A stretch of 64,000 nucleotides of DNA from Pseudoteredinibacter isoporae (GCF_011602085.1 NZ_JAAONY010000002.1:1178001-1242000); one strand, 5' to 3'. Shown: positions 8,607-18,252, counted from the first letter of the stretch. Program-made: numbers and translations. Notes: generated from the letters alone by a model not told the origin.

Positions 8607-9488
8607 TCACCAACTCAGATCAGCCAACATGTCTGTCATACGTTGTTTCGCAGAATAATCCAGAGGCAATAATGGTTTTCGAGGTTCACCAACATCATTG
8701 CCCTGAATGGCCATCCCTGACTTCACTGAAGCCGCCAAACCGGACGTCACAATGAACTCAAGAAACTCGTATTGCTGATAAAACAATTCTCGTGCCTTTT
8801 CACTTTCGCCTTGCTTTACTGCCTCAAAAAGTTGCTTGGGTCTCTCTCCAATTAAACAGGGTGCGGCAGTACACCACCCACTTGCACCGGCATTAAGCGC
8901 TTCCAGAGCCATGTGGTTACAGCCATTAAAAAACGGGACCTTACCATTCGATAATTTATGGATTTTGTGCATCCTCTGTATATCGCCCGTACTCTCTTTA
9001 ATCATGGTGGCGTTCTTGATGTCACTGACCATCTTCAACATAAACTCAGGCGACATATCCACACCACAGGTCGCAGGGTTGTTGTAAATCATGATCGGCA
9101 GAGAGCTTGCATTCGAGACACTTTCATAGTGGGAGAAGACTTCATCTTCACTCAATTTGTAATAGGAAAATGGCGACAACATAATCATGTCAGCCCCGAT
9201 ATCGAAAGCGTGTTCAGCACAGATAACCGCCTGCTCTGTGGTGAGTTCGGCAACACCGATAACTACCGGGACTCTTCCACCCACATGCTTGACAGTGAAG
9301 TCGGCAACCTGCTTCCATTCAGACTCGCTCAGATACGCGGCTTCACCCGCACTGCCCAGAGCGGCGATCGCATCCACTTTTGCATCGAGTAAAACATCAA
9401 TCACTTCACCCAGCTTTTCCAGATCAACATGCTTGTTATCGTGACTAAACGGCGTCACGGGATAAGCAATAATTCCTGATAAATTCAT
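8607..9488 (-). CDS. Dihydrodipicolinate synthase / N-acetylneuraminate lyase family aldolase
   Basis: About 293 aa class I aldolase of the DHDPS/NAL superfamily. The Schiff-base lysine is K164 in ATMIKESTGD and the catalytic tyrosine is Y135 in MIYNNPA. The GxxGE motif appears as ALGSAGEAAYL. The family condenses or cleaves pyruvate-based compounds; the absence of a lysine-pathway neighbour suggests catabolism (keto-sugar acid, hydroxyproline-derived or similar) rather than DapA. The ATG at 9488 is chosen because AGGGGAG precedes it by 6 nt; the longer frame to 9509 would overlap the upstream gene. Only 11 bases separate it from the class II aldolase. Confidence 0.88.
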   Translation of the reverse strand: MNLSGIIAYPVTPFSHDNKHVDLEKLGEVIDVLLDAKVDAIAALGSAGEAAYLSESEWKQVADFTVKHVGGRVPVVIGVAELTTEQAVICAEHAFDIGADMIMLSPFSYYKLSEDEVFSHYESVSNASSLPIMIYNNPATCGVDMSPEFMLKMVSDIKNATMIKESTGDIQRMHKIHKLSNGKVPFFNGCNHMALEALNAGASGWCTAAPCLIGERPKQLFEAVKQGESEKARELFYQQYEFLEFIVTSGLAASVKSGMAIQGNDVGEPRKPLLPLDYSAKQRMTDMLADLSW

Positions 9489-9499
9489 AAACGCTCCCC

Positions 9500-10276
9500 T
9501 TATATACAATCAGAATGGTTTTTCAGTGCTTGCCTTGCGTAGTAGGCAAAATTGACTTTGTTTCGTTTGTCCGTGGAGGTCCAGTCATGGGCTTCTTTCG
9601 CCAACGCGGGCGGCAAAGGCTGAATCTCCCCACCGGACATCGCCAATAGCTGCAGCTTTGCAGCGCGTTCAATCAACACCGCAAGGTTGCAGGCCTCTTC
9701 AATATTTCTTCCCGTGACAAGCTGGCCGTGATGAGCCAGGAACACGGCCCGGTTATCCCCGAGGGCTTTGGAAATTAAAACGCCCTCTTCATTTCCAACA
9801 GGAACACCCGGCCAATCCGCAACAAATGAACAATCGTCGTATAAACCACTGGTATCCATATGGGAAATCACCAGTGGCACTTCCAACATCGACAGCGCCG
9901 CAACATAGGTTGGATGTGTGTGAATAATGCAATTCACTTCCGGGTGCTCTTTATAAATCCAGGTGTGAAAACGGTTGGCTGGATTAGGCATGCCTTCGCC
10001 GTTCAGGGGCTTGAGATCTTGATCCACCACGATCAGGTTTTCCGCTGAAATTTCGTCAAAGCCCAAACCAAATCGTTGAGTCAAAAACGTATCGTCGGTA
10101 TCGGCTCGGCAGGTAATCTGCCCTGCCAAGCCCGCATCGTGGCCCTTGTCAAACAGAATGCGGCAAGTGAGCGCCAGCTTTTCCCTGTCCGTCAGACCAA
10201 TATCTTTAATCAGCGCCTGCATATCGTTTTCAGCGCTCTGCATCAGCTCCTGTTTGGTTTTATCCGCTGTTTTCAT
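9500..10276 (-). CDS. Class II aldolase/adducin family protein
   Basis: 258 aa. Zinc-binding histidines are H119 and H121 in IIHTHPTY and a later His in LAHHGQLV, typical of the fuculose-phosphate aldolase / adducin head fold. The AAGGAG site lies 8 nt before the ATG. It is first in the operon facing the MocR regulator and next to a DHDPS-family lyase, so both enzymes probably act on one small hydroxy- or keto-acid pathway. Related proteins include aldolases and decarboxylating or dehydratase-like enzymes; the exact reaction cannot be assigned. Confidence 0.88.
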   Translation of the reverse strand: MKTADKTKQELMQSAENDMQALIKDIGLTDREKLALTCRILFDKGHDAGLAGQITCRADTDDTFLTQRFGLGFDEISAENLIVVDQDLKPLNGEGMPNPANRFHTWIYKEHPEVNCIIHTHPTYVAALSMLEVPLVISHMDTSGLYDDCSFVADWPGVPVGNEEGVLISKALGDNRAVFLAHHGQLVTGRNIEEACNLAVLIERAAKLQLLAMSGGEIQPLPPALAKEAHDWTSTDKRNKVNFAYYARQALKNHSDCI

Positions 10277-10389
10277 GCAACTTCTCCTTTCAAATCAGTT
10301 TTGACAATGCGCGTACGATATCGATAAGCTGGCCCCAAAATAAGATCCAGTATTTACATTTTCAGTGGTCCAGTTAAAAGGTGAGTGAT

Positions 10390-11847
10390 ATGTTAAGACC
10401 TTGGGAAACCCAGTTCTGGCTGGAAGACAGCCCTGGCAAAACCCTGCATGCGAGGCTGTTAAATACACTGACCCGGGATATAAAAGACGGACGACTTGCG
10501 CCGGGAGATATGCTTCCAGGCTCACGCTCCCTCGCGGAGCAATTGGGGGTAAATCGAAAAACGGTTCAACAGGTTTACGAAGAACTGGAAGATCAAGGAT
10601 GGCTACTTACCCGACCAAGATCGGGCACGTATGTATCCGAAAACCTGCCCGAACAGGGGCTAACAAACACCAACAAAAATCTGATTCGCAGCACCCACCA
10701 GGCCAGATCACCATCAGTATTGGTCGAAATGTTGTATCAAGACGCCGTATTCTCCGACAACAGTTCGGCCGTAACCAATGATGGTACTCCCGACTCGCGA
10801 TTGATTCCCTATGAATTACTCGCGCGAACTTATCGCAGGGTTTGTATCAACTTGAGCCGTCACTCCAAGCTCGGCTATGGAGATCCCAGGGGTACCATGG
10901 AGCTGCGCCAATCCGTCAAGAAAATGCTGTCCGGTGATCGATTTATGAATTGTTCCGTAGAACAAATTTGTATTGTCCGGGGCAGCCAGATGGGCATTTA
11001 CCTCGCCTCGAGAATTCTCGATCCAAGCAAGGGTGCCATTGTTATGGAAGAGCTGTGCTACCCACCTGCCCGGGCCGCCTTCGAATCTAATGGCTTTAAG
11101 GTATTAAGTTGCAAACTTGATCACCAAGGACTTGATATCGACAACTTGAAATCAATCCTCGCCAAACACCCTGTTGCCGCCGTTTTTGTCACACCTCATC
11201 ATCAATATCCCAGCACCGTTTGCTTACCGATGGATCGACGATTGGCCTTGCTGGATCTGTCAAAAACCTTCAAGTTTGCGGTTCTGGAAGATGACTATGA
11301 CCATGAATTTCACTACGGAGCAAACCCGATTCCACCTCTGGCCAGCCTCCCGAATTCAGAGAACGTCGTCCATATCGGCTCAATGTCGAAAGTTTTCGCG
11401 CCGGGCTTAAGGCTTGGCTATATCGCCGCAGATTCCCAATTTATTGAGCGCGCAGCACAGGAGATTGTTTTAATCGATAGACAAGGGAATACCGTTTCCG
11501 AAATTGTGCTTTCCGATTTAATGGAATCCGGAGAAGTCAGGCGCCATATCCGAAAAATTCGCAAGCAATATGAAAAGCGACGAGATTTTGCAGCTGCGGA
11601 ATTCAAACAAGTCTTCGGAGACAAAATCTCTTTCACACTACCCACCGGAGGCATGGCGATATGGATAAACATCTCGAAACTCGTTCGTGGTCGCAAGCTG
11701 AACAGTTTGCCAGGAAAAGACTCGACGCTGAGCACACTGTACACTGATCATCAAAGCTCACCCACTCACTTGCGTTTTGGGTTTGGCGCCTTGAGCGAGG
11801 CAGAAATAAGGCATTCGATCCTGCAATTGTCAGAAGCCTTGAAATGA
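10390..11847 (+). CDS. MocR-type (GntR HTH plus aminotransferase domain) regulator
   Basis: About 485 aa fusion. The N-terminal GntR winged HTH (APGDMLPGSRSLAEQLGVNR then VQQVYEELEDQGWLL) is followed by a fold-type I aminotransferase domain with the PLP lysine K334 in HIGSMSKVFAPGLRLGY and the Asp of LEDDYDHEFHY. Such proteins use PLP and an amine or amino acid as the sensed ligand. The ATG at 10390 has AAGGTGAG just upstream; an in-frame GTG at 10381 is an alternative. It is divergent from the class II aldolase/DHDPS/FNT operon (113-bp gap) and probably regulates it. Confidence 0.92.
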   Translation: MLRPWETQFWLEDSPGKTLHARLLNTLTRDIKDGRLAPGDMLPGSRSLAEQLGVNRKTVQQVYEELEDQGWLLTRPRSGTYVSENLPEQGLTNTNKNLIRSTHQARSPSVLVEMLYQDAVFSDNSSAVTNDGTPDSRLIPYELLARTYRRVCINLSRHSKLGYGDPRGTMELRQSVKKMLSGDRFMNCSVEQICIVRGSQMGIYLASRILDPSKGAIVMEELCYPPARAAFESNGFKVLSCKLDHQGLDIDNLKSILAKHPVAAVFVTPHHQYPSTVCLPMDRRLALLDLSKTFKFAVLEDDYDHEFHYGANPIPPLASLPNSENVVHIGSMSKVFAPGLRLGYIAADSQFIERAAQEIVLIDRQGNTVSEIVLSDLMESGEVRRHIRKIRKQYEKRRDFAAAEFKQVFGDKISFTLPTGGMAIWINISKLVRGRKLNSLPGKDSTLSTLYTDHQSSPTHLRFGFGALSEAEIRHSILQLSEALK

Positions 11848-11883
11848 ATGAGCAACCCCTGAAGGATCATTGCACTCGCCGCA

Positions 11884-13203
11884 TCAGGGTGCTGAAAGTG
11901 CCTTAACAATAGCATCATGCATCGGCGTGACTATGTGATCCAAATCCGCTGATGGAGAAGTTTTTGCCGACCCGAATCGGGCAATCACAATCTCAGCTTG
12001 GGGATCGATATACAAAGATTGTCCGTAAGCTCCCCGGGCCTGGAGCGCGTTTCGCCCTTCGAGGTGGCGGACCCACCACTGGGATTTATAGGATTGGAAA
12101 CTCGGCGAGACTTTCCCGTTCATTCCAGCCGCGAACTTGTCGACACAGCCCCCTTTGAAGCAGTTTTCGATGGCTTCCGGGCTGAATATCTGTCGTCCAT
12201 TGAGCTGACCTCGGCTCAGTATCAATTTCCCAAACCGAGCAAAGTCTCGTAAGGTCATCGAAAGCGTTCCCTCAGCGCCCCAACCATCAACCATGAAATA
12301 CGCATCTCGCTCCATGCCCAAAGGCTGCCAAATTCTTTCCGATACCAAATCCGCCAGGCTCATACCGCTGACCCGACGAAGCAGCCACCCTAACACACTG
12401 ATATTCGGTTCCCGGTAAGCAAAAGCCTTGTTATGTTTTCCTTCCTTGGGAATATTCGGCAGGTATTGGTAGACCGAACGAAACGCTTTTACGCCAGGTG
12501 GATGGGGTAACATTCCCATAGCCATTAAGTACCGATACACTTCCGAATCCGGGCGACGATAATCTTCATCAAATTGCATCCCGACAAGCATATCCATCAC
12601 ATCAACTACCCGAGCATCCTTCCAGGCTGCCTGCTTCAGTTCCGGGAGATAGTGAGACACAACACGCTTTTTATCCAGAACACCCTCGACCGAGAGCTGT
12701 TCGGCGAGTGTTCCCACAAATGATTTGCTTGCCGATTGAATGACGTGCCTTGTGTTTGGCGTACAATGCAAAAAATACCGTTCTGAAGCAATCTTTCCCT
12801 TATGCAGCACCAAAAAGCCATCGGTGAAGCAATGCTTCAATGCCTCTTCGAGCTGCATTGTTCTTCCATCGAGCGTGTGTATTGACAGGCTGAATACATC
12901 TTTATCGGATGTGTCCAATTGGCTCACAGGCTCTGAACCGCGCCATACTGAACGTGTAGGCACAAGCTCTTCAATGTGGCATAAGCTCCACCTTATTTGA
13001 GGAAACCTCGCATAACTGCCATCATTGAACTGAATGATTTGATCAGGATTGGGAGGAAAGCCTTCCATCCAGTTTTCTTCAGACTCGATACCGTCAACAT
13101 TGGAAGGTGAAACCGGTTTAGTCTCGACGGCATCTGCCAGTCCGGAGGAAATACCAAGTAAGGCGGCGCCTCCACTCGCCTTCAGAAAATGCCTTCTTTT
13201 CAT
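11884..13203 (-). CDS. Tat-exported serine hydrolase (class C beta-lactamase / 6-aminohexanoate-dimer hydrolase family)
   Basis: About 439 aa. The N-terminus KRRHFLKASGGAALLG is a twin-arginine signal. The active-site S-x-x-K lies in QSASKSFVG (Ser near 157, Lys near 160), and a Tyr-x-x-x-Asn (YREPN) element sits before the second catalytic motif. The domain is the penicillin-binding-protein/beta-lactamase transpeptidase-like fold (PF00144); the WxPLGM and FARFGKLIL segments are typical. Members are esterases, amidases or nylon-oligomer hydrolases, so the substrate is open. Two adjacent ATGs exist; AAAGGA is 6 nt from the second (13203). It lies downstream of the cupin lipoprotein on the same strand. 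Confidence 0.88.
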   Translation of the reverse strand: MKRRHFLKASGGAALLGISSGLADAVETKPVSPSNVDGIESEENWMEGFPPNPDQIIQFNDGSYARFPQIRWSLCHIEELVPTRSVWRGSEPVSQLDTSDKDVFSLSIHTLDGRTMQLEEALKHCFTDGFLVLHKGKIASERYFLHCTPNTRHVIQSASKSFVGTLAEQLSVEGVLDKKRVVSHYLPELKQAAWKDARVVDVMDMLVGMQFDEDYRRPDSEVYRYLMAMGMLPHPPGVKAFRSVYQYLPNIPKEGKHNKAFAYREPNISVLGWLLRRVSGMSLADLVSERIWQPLGMERDAYFMVDGWGAEGTLSMTLRDFARFGKLILSRGQLNGRQIFSPEAIENCFKGGCVDKFAAGMNGKVSPSFQSYKSQWWVRHLEGRNALQARGAYGQSLYIDPQAEIVIARFGSAKTSPSADLDHIVTPMHDAIVKALSAP

Positions 13204-13292
13204 CATTAATCCTTTCTCATGAAATCGAAATCATCTCAGGCTGGGCTATCCAACAAGCCAGCAATTGCCAAAGATAGCCCTCCTGTTTTTAT

Positions 13293-14654
13293 TTACTCGT
13301 GGAACTTGAAATCATCAGGCAGGCGCGCCGAATCGGGTTGCTCAGGCAATTGCTCAAGGAGTATGAATGGGCGCTCAAAGACACTGCGATCTCCATTCGG
13401 TGCAAAAGTTGAAGAAAATGATCTGAACACCAGACCATCAACAATTCCTCTCGCTAAATGGGGCGAGTAGCTGTTATTGAAAAGAATATCCCCCGGAAGG
13501 CTTTCGTACAGTTCTCCATCTACGCCATAAACAACGGGCCCACTCAACACATAATAAAATTCGGGAATAACATGGCTATGCTCCACGTAGGTTGAGCGTG
13601 CCCCCCAGGCAGACTGGGAGAAATTAAAATCCCACCGACCATCGGGACGTGAGGCCCTGAATATCGCCTTGTGCCGTGCGATATTTATCATTTTGTCCGC
13701 TACTTCCAACAATGATCCCAGGTCGTCAGAAAAGAAAAAGCCACCTGATTTCAGTGTTTTCGCAGACAACCACTGAATCTCACTTTCGTGCCCGAATACC
13801 GGTACATTGGGATACAGGGGATCCAGCGCATTAAACGATTTTGCCAAAGCCTCAAGTTCATTGAGTTTTGAGCCATCAAACGGTTCTGAAGAAGCATCAT
13901 TAATGATCCCATAAGCCTTGTCGATTTCTCCCCAAAACAGGTAACCGGGTTCAAAATTCGCCTGCGCAGGCTGGATATGCTGATTGGAACCCGTCAGATA
14001 ATAACCGGCATCAATGTAACTCTGGTCACCGCCCGGAGCCCAACGCACCCAAACCATTCTCAGTGGTTCTTCATTGGCAGCTTGAACACTTCGCGGAACA
14101 TAGGGCTCCAGCTTTACGGTAGAGCCTGTCGTTACTTTCGATGCCTGCTTTCCGACATAAACCGTTCCTCGCCCACCGACCACAACAAACATTCCTGGCG
14201 CACCATCCGCATGAAGTGGAAGGCGTCCGCCGGCGCCGATAGCCAACTGATTGATCTTGAGATCGGGATGATCAAAAGCAATTTTCAATTTTGTGCTCGA
14301 CAATAAGGCATCAACAGTTTCAGAGTTTGCGTCTCTCAACTGCGTCCAATCAAATTGCAATAACTCATCCACTCCGAGCCAAGGCATTTTCGAAGAACGA
14401 TGTCTGGCTTTGTATCGAGGTAAGGGAGATGGCGTTGCTGATGATGCCATATCATGAGCACGTCGCTCACGAAACTCAGCATACTTGTATCCATACGGGT
14501 CGTCAGGGTCATCGATTCGGGAGTAAATCTCCGGATCAATTTCATCATCAACTTGGCTTGCTGCTGTAGCCTTGTCTAACTTGCTGGTGCAACCGCTACT
14601 TATTGTAAAGGTGAACATGAATATCAATCCCACCAGATATTTGGGTGAAAGCAT
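13293..14654 (-). CDS. Lipoprotein with two cupin domains
   Basis: 453 aa. The lipobox ISSG-C at residues 18-22 ends a short signal sequence. The first cupin is around LPLHADGAPGMFVVVGGRG and looks degenerate, with only one of the usual histidines. The second contains HSHVIPEFYYVLSG, fitting HxHxxxExYxxxxG, followed by PGDILF and a later SPH. That first pattern is the one described for cupin DMSP lyases (DddL/Q/W/K) but also occurs in other metal cupins. AAGGA lies 7 nt before the ATG. The gene sits after the TonB receptor terminator and before the Tat hydrolase. It is probably a periplasm-facing metal enzyme or binder; function unassigned. Confidence 0.75.
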   Translation of the reverse strand: MLSPKYLVGLIFMFTFTISSGCTSKLDKATAASQVDDEIDPEIYSRIDDPDDPYGYKYAEFRERRAHDMASSATPSPLPRYKARHRSSKMPWLGVDELLQFDWTQLRDANSETVDALLSSTKLKIAFDHPDLKINQLAIGAGGRLPLHADGAPGMFVVVGGRGTVYVGKQASKVTTGSTVKLEPYVPRSVQAANEEPLRMVWVRWAPGGDQSYIDAGYYLTGSNQHIQPAQANFEPGYLFWGEIDKAYGIINDASSEPFDGSKLNELEALAKSFNALDPLYPNVPVFGHESEIQWLSAKTLKSGGFFFSDDLGSLLEVADKMINIARHKAIFRASRPDGRWDFNFSQSAWGARSTYVEHSHVIPEFYYVLSGPVVYGVDGELYESLPGDILFNNSYSPHLARGIVDGLVFRSFSSTFAPNGDRSVFERPFILLEQLPEQPDSARLPDDFKFHE

Positions 14655-14710
14655 AGCAATGTCCTTAAACGTGAATTCGATAGAGTTGAATAATTGGCAG
14701 ATTCAGTGAC

Positions 14711-14737
14711 TTAAAAAGGGGGGGAAAGAATTCCCCC
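14711..14737 (-). terminator. Rho-independent terminator of the TonB receptor
   Basis: Minus-strand hairpin with a 7-bp stem (14720-14726 pairs with 14731-14737), a 4-nt loop, two further C residues and a run of five T. It lies about 30 nt after the receptor stop and separates the receptor transcript from the cupin gene. Confidence 0.75.
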
Positions 14738-14768
14738 ATCAATATCTCACCAACGTGACAGAAGTCAT

Positions 14769-17099
14769 CTAATCAAAATAGTAGCGCGCCTGAAGCTCAT
14801 AGGTTCTTGGCGCTTCATATTGTCGGAAATAGGCATTGTCAAAACCCAGCCTCTGCCCTGACAAAGTGGCATCGTTTGCCCAGTTGAATGTGGTTTTGTC
14901 GGTCAGGTTTTTTCCGACCAGTGCCAGCGACCACTGACCGTCATTAGATTCCAGAGACAATCGCGCATTGACTTTGGTATGCGCCTTCTGAACTGAACGT
15001 CTATCTCCGTTTGGTGCGACATGGAAGTCATCGCTATAGATGCCTTGAACGCTGGCGATGAGCCCCAAACTCTCGGTAAGATTGCGACGATACTGAATTC
15101 CCAATTGACCACTGATTTCAGGCGAAAACTGGAGAGTAGTTCCGGAAAGGTCTTGCGGATTGGTATTGCTGCAATCGCCAGACAACAAGTCTGCGACGAG
15201 ACAGGGGCCATTCTTATAATTCTTATATTCAGCATCTAGCCAAGCAATTGCGCCATTGACTTCGATGGTTTCAGTTGCGGCAACCGTAAAATCAACCTCA
15301 ACGCCTTGAACTTCCGACTTGGCAGCATTACCGACAATAAAGCTGGCCGACTCAAAGGAGCTGACTTGCACATCGCTGTACTCACTCACAAAGTACGCAG
15401 CGTTGACCCTGGCACGACCATCCCACAACGTTGACTTCATCCCAAGATCAATAGACTTAACCCCTTCATCTTCAAACTCTCGGGAACGATCCATATTGTT
15501 CGAGGTGTCAAATCCACCGGCTTTAAAGCCGGTAGCGAAATTGACATAGGCCATGGTGTCGTCGCTGACGTCCCATTGAAAATTCAGGTTTCCAGTAACA
15601 TGATCTTCACTTCGTTCCAATTCATAACTGTACGTTGTAAAGAAACTAAACGCCGTATAAATGCCATTCAATTGTGCATTGCTCAGTGGTGAGCTTCCGG
15701 TCAAAGACGAAACGGTATTGTCTTTATCAATTTCCTTCTTGTCATCTGAATACCTCAAACCGAAAATGGTTCGAAACTCAGGCGTGATGTTCCAGGTAAC
15801 TTCAGCAAACGCAGACCAGGCCCGCGTTTTCTGCTCAGTTACTCCCCGGAGCAATCCATCAATGGCTCCGACAGGAAGTGCCGGATTGCCAATGGCTGCA
15901 AACACAGCTGATTCCAACGGTGGAACACTGGACCATTGCGTTCCAATATCAGTATCAATGTCCAGAGTCGCGGTCTGATAGTAAATACCCGCCAAATATT
16001 CAAACACTTCCCCTTGTGGCGATGAAAACAAAAATTCCTGGGTGAACTGCTCATTGGATTCATCGGTACATTGATCAATTAAATCAATGGAGGTGTAGTC
16101 AACATCCAGGCAACGCTCAAATTCATATTCGGTATAGGAAGTGATTGATCGCAATTGGCTTTCACCCAAATCATAATCCCAGCTTAACTGGAGAATGGTA
16201 GATTCCGTATCGTCCTTTACCTCGCGGCCTGGACGGCCAGGTGTTTGCGACTGTCGATAGGCATCCGGTATGGTTGCGGCGAAATCAGGATCATTCAGGC
16301 CAAAAAGAAAAACAGATCCGGGTTCGGCATGACTGATGGTAGAGTTGGCACCCACCGTCCCCCACTCACCGTATTCAGCTTTCAAAGTAAATGTGGAAAC
16401 ATCACTGGCATCCCAAACCAATGTTGCACGGATGACCTCATTGTCCTGAGAGGTTCCATCCGTCGCACCCGGAAATTGATTCTCCATCCAGCCGTCACGC
16501 TCAAAGGTTTTTGCAACCAGCCGGCCCTTCACCGATTCGCTGATCGGCCCGGTCACCATTGCCGTCAGAGCGCGTCCGTCCAGTTCGGTTTCATAACTGC
16601 CTTCAACATACGCAGAAAATTCGTCTTCGGGCTGAGCGCTTGTAATATTGATGGCACCGGCAATGGTATTTTTGCCAAACAACGTTGATTGAGGCCCTTT
16701 CAACACCTCAATTCGCTCCAGATCCAAAAACGCCGCACGGGAATTTCGTGCTCGACCAAAATACACCCCATCAATAAACGTACCAACGGACTGTTCGAAC
16801 CCCGAGTTATTTCCAGAACCAATACCACGGATAAAAATCTGATTATTGCCACCGGATTCACCTATATGAACGTTGGGTATCTGAGCAGATAACTCATCAA
16901 GCTCGGTAAGACCATACTGCTCGATGGCCTCCCCACTCACCACAGAGATAGCAATAGGTACATCTTGTAATCCCACCGCTCGCTTTGTCGCTGTAACAAC
17001 CACTTCCTCAAGGGTGGCCTGGGCGAGAGTCGTCGTTGAAGCGCCCATACTGACAGCGGCCACGGCTACGGATATCGCACATTTATTGTATTTATTCAT
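14769..17099 (-). CDS. TonB-dependent outer-membrane receptor
   Basis: About 776 aa. The signal peptide is SVAVAAVSMGASTTTLAQA, then the TonB box TLEEVVVTATKR, a plug domain (VPIAISVVSGEAIEQYGL, IRGIGSGNN, LERIEVLKGPQSTLFGKN) and a 22-strand barrel ending in an aromatic residue motif (YYFD). It resembles the sphingomonad/Caulobacter type that imports assorted organic compounds rather than a typical siderophore receptor. The ATG at 17099 is preferred because GGAG lies 6 nt upstream; the longer frame adds 15 non-signal residues. It is divergent from a LysR gene across an AT-rich gap and is followed by a terminator, a bicupin lipoprotein and a hydrolase. Confidence 0.93.
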   Translation of the reverse strand: MNKYNKCAISVAVAAVSMGASTTTLAQATLEEVVVTATKRAVGLQDVPIAISVVSGEAIEQYGLTELDELSAQIPNVHIGESGGNNQIFIRGIGSGNNSGFEQSVGTFIDGVYFGRARNSRAAFLDLERIEVLKGPQSTLFGKNTIAGAINITSAQPEDEFSAYVEGSYETELDGRALTAMVTGPISESVKGRLVAKTFERDGWMENQFPGATDGTSQDNEVIRATLVWDASDVSTFTLKAEYGEWGTVGANSTISHAEPGSVFLFGLNDPDFAATIPDAYRQSQTPGRPGREVKDDTESTILQLSWDYDLGESQLRSITSYTEYEFERCLDVDYTSIDLIDQCTDESNEQFTQEFLFSSPQGEVFEYLAGIYYQTATLDIDTDIGTQWSSVPPLESAVFAAIGNPALPVGAIDGLLRGVTEQKTRAWSAFAEVTWNITPEFRTIFGLRYSDDKKEIDKDNTVSSLTGSSPLSNAQLNGIYTAFSFFTTYSYELERSEDHVTGNLNFQWDVSDDTMAYVNFATGFKAGGFDTSNNMDRSREFEDEGVKSIDLGMKSTLWDGRARVNAAYFVSEYSDVQVSSFESASFIVGNAAKSEVQGVEVDFTVAATETIEVNGAIAWLDAEYKNYKNGPCLVADLLSGDCSNTNPQDLSGTTLQFSPEISGQLGIQYRRNLTESLGLIASVQGIYSDDFHVAPNGDRRSVQKAHTKVNARLSLESNDGQWSLALVGKNLTDKTTFNWANDATLSGQRLGFDNAYFRQYEAPRTYELQARYYFD

Positions 17100-17184
17100 A
17101 TCGTCTCCAGTTTTGTGCTTAAAAGGTTGAGCCTCTGACAGCACCCACCCAATTCACTGGCGCAACTGTAACAACTGACGACTT

Positions 17185-17202
17185 ATATAAAAAATTTTAT
17201 AT
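17185..17202. promoter_or_regulatory. AT-rich inverted repeat in the LysR/TonB-receptor divergent promoter
   Basis: Arms ATATAAAA and TTTTATAT are separated by AA, in the 150-bp gap between the receptor start (17099) and the LysR start (17250). Followed by further TATAATATATAT sequence that can serve as -10 elements. A LysR or RNA polymerase contact site is likely but not shown. Confidence 0.4.
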
Positions 17203-17249
17203 CGGTATAATATATATTTACTATGTAAATATCGAAACCAAGGTAAGCT

Positions 17250-18185
17250 ATGGCCAACTTACGAAGAATTGATCTCAATTTACTGACCGTATTCGATACC
17301 GTAATGGCCGAAAGGAATATGTCCCGAGCAGCTGACAAAATAGGCATGAGCCAACCCGCGCTCAGCCTGGCCATTTCCCGGCTTCGCCATATTGTTGGCG
17401 ATCCCCTATTCGTTCGATCCGGACATGGTGTGCGCCCAACACAGAAAGCTATGGACATGGCCACTCCCGTTCACAGGGCTCTGAACATTATTAACGGCGC
17501 TCTGGAAACTGAGAGTGAATTCGATGCTGGGACAAGCCACCGTAATTTCAGCCTTGCGCTGGGTGATGCGGGGGATTTATTGATACTGCCAGAACTCATG
17601 CAACAACTGGAGGAGAGTCAGTCTTCTATTCAAATTGACAGCCTACCCTTCCATGCAAGCGTCATTAAAAAAAGCATGCTACTCGGAGAAGTCGATTTAT
17701 GCCTATGGATAGAACCCTTTGATACCGGCGAAGACGAGATATCATCACAAAAGATCGCCACGGAAAAAAATGTTTGCATCGTCAGAAACGACCATCCATT
17801 TACCGAAGAAATCATAGACTATGAACAATATGCCAACATGAAACATATTGTCATGAAATTACCCCGTGACTATGGCACGACCGTTGTTGATCGAGAACTG
17901 TGGAAAAACAATCTGAAACGGGGGTATAGCATTAAAGTCCACAACCTTCATGCTTACCCACTCATTCTGGAATCCACAGATCTTGTGGGGACAGTCCCCC
18001 TGAGTATTGCCCGCAGATTTGCATCCAAGTACAACCTCAGAATAATCCAGTCACCCATCACCAGCGACTTACCGGTTTATCTAAGCTGGCCTAAAACCCT
18101 GGACTCGGATGCTGGCCATCAGTGGTTGAGAAATCGAGTGGCCAACATTTATCAGGAGCACCTGTTCACCGAATCAACCGATTGA
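17250..18185 (+). CDS. LysR-family transcriptional regulator
   Basis: 311 aa. It starts LRRIDLNLLTVFDTVMAERNMSRAADKIGMSQPALS, the NodD/LeuO-like variant of the LysR HTH, followed by FVRSGHGVRPT and a substrate-binding domain. It is transcribed away from the TonB receptor gene with a shared promoter region and is the natural candidate for its control. It ends in a long palindromic terminator shared with the convergent TauD gene. Ligand unknown. Confidence 0.93.
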   Translation: MANLRRIDLNLLTVFDTVMAERNMSRAADKIGMSQPALSLAISRLRHIVGDPLFVRSGHGVRPTQKAMDMATPVHRALNIINGALETESEFDAGTSHRNFSLALGDAGDLLILPELMQQLEESQSSIQIDSLPFHASVIKKSMLLGEVDLCLWIEPFDTGEDEISSQKIATEKNVCIVRNDHPFTEEIIDYEQYANMKHIVMKLPRDYGTTVVDRELWKNNLKRGYSIKVHNLHAYPLILESTDLVGTVPLSIARRFASKYNLRIIQSPITSDLPVYLSWPKTLDSDAGHQWLRNRVANIYQEHLFTESTD

Positions 18186-18252
18186 GCAATCTCGACTCTG
18201 GCCATAATTCAATCTTGTAAGAAAAAGCCCGAATAGTGAATTCTTCAATCAG

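Noticed and set aside
8607-9488. Biosynthetic dapA
   Set aside because: The active-site residues fit the superfamily, but the neighbours are a class II aldolase, FNT channel and MocR regulator, not lysine or cell-wall genes.
13243-13280. Hairpin GGGCTATC/GATAGCCC between the cupin and Tat-hydrolase genes as a terminator
   Set aside because: On the minus strand, which carries both genes, no T run follows; the T run is on the plus strand where no gene ends.
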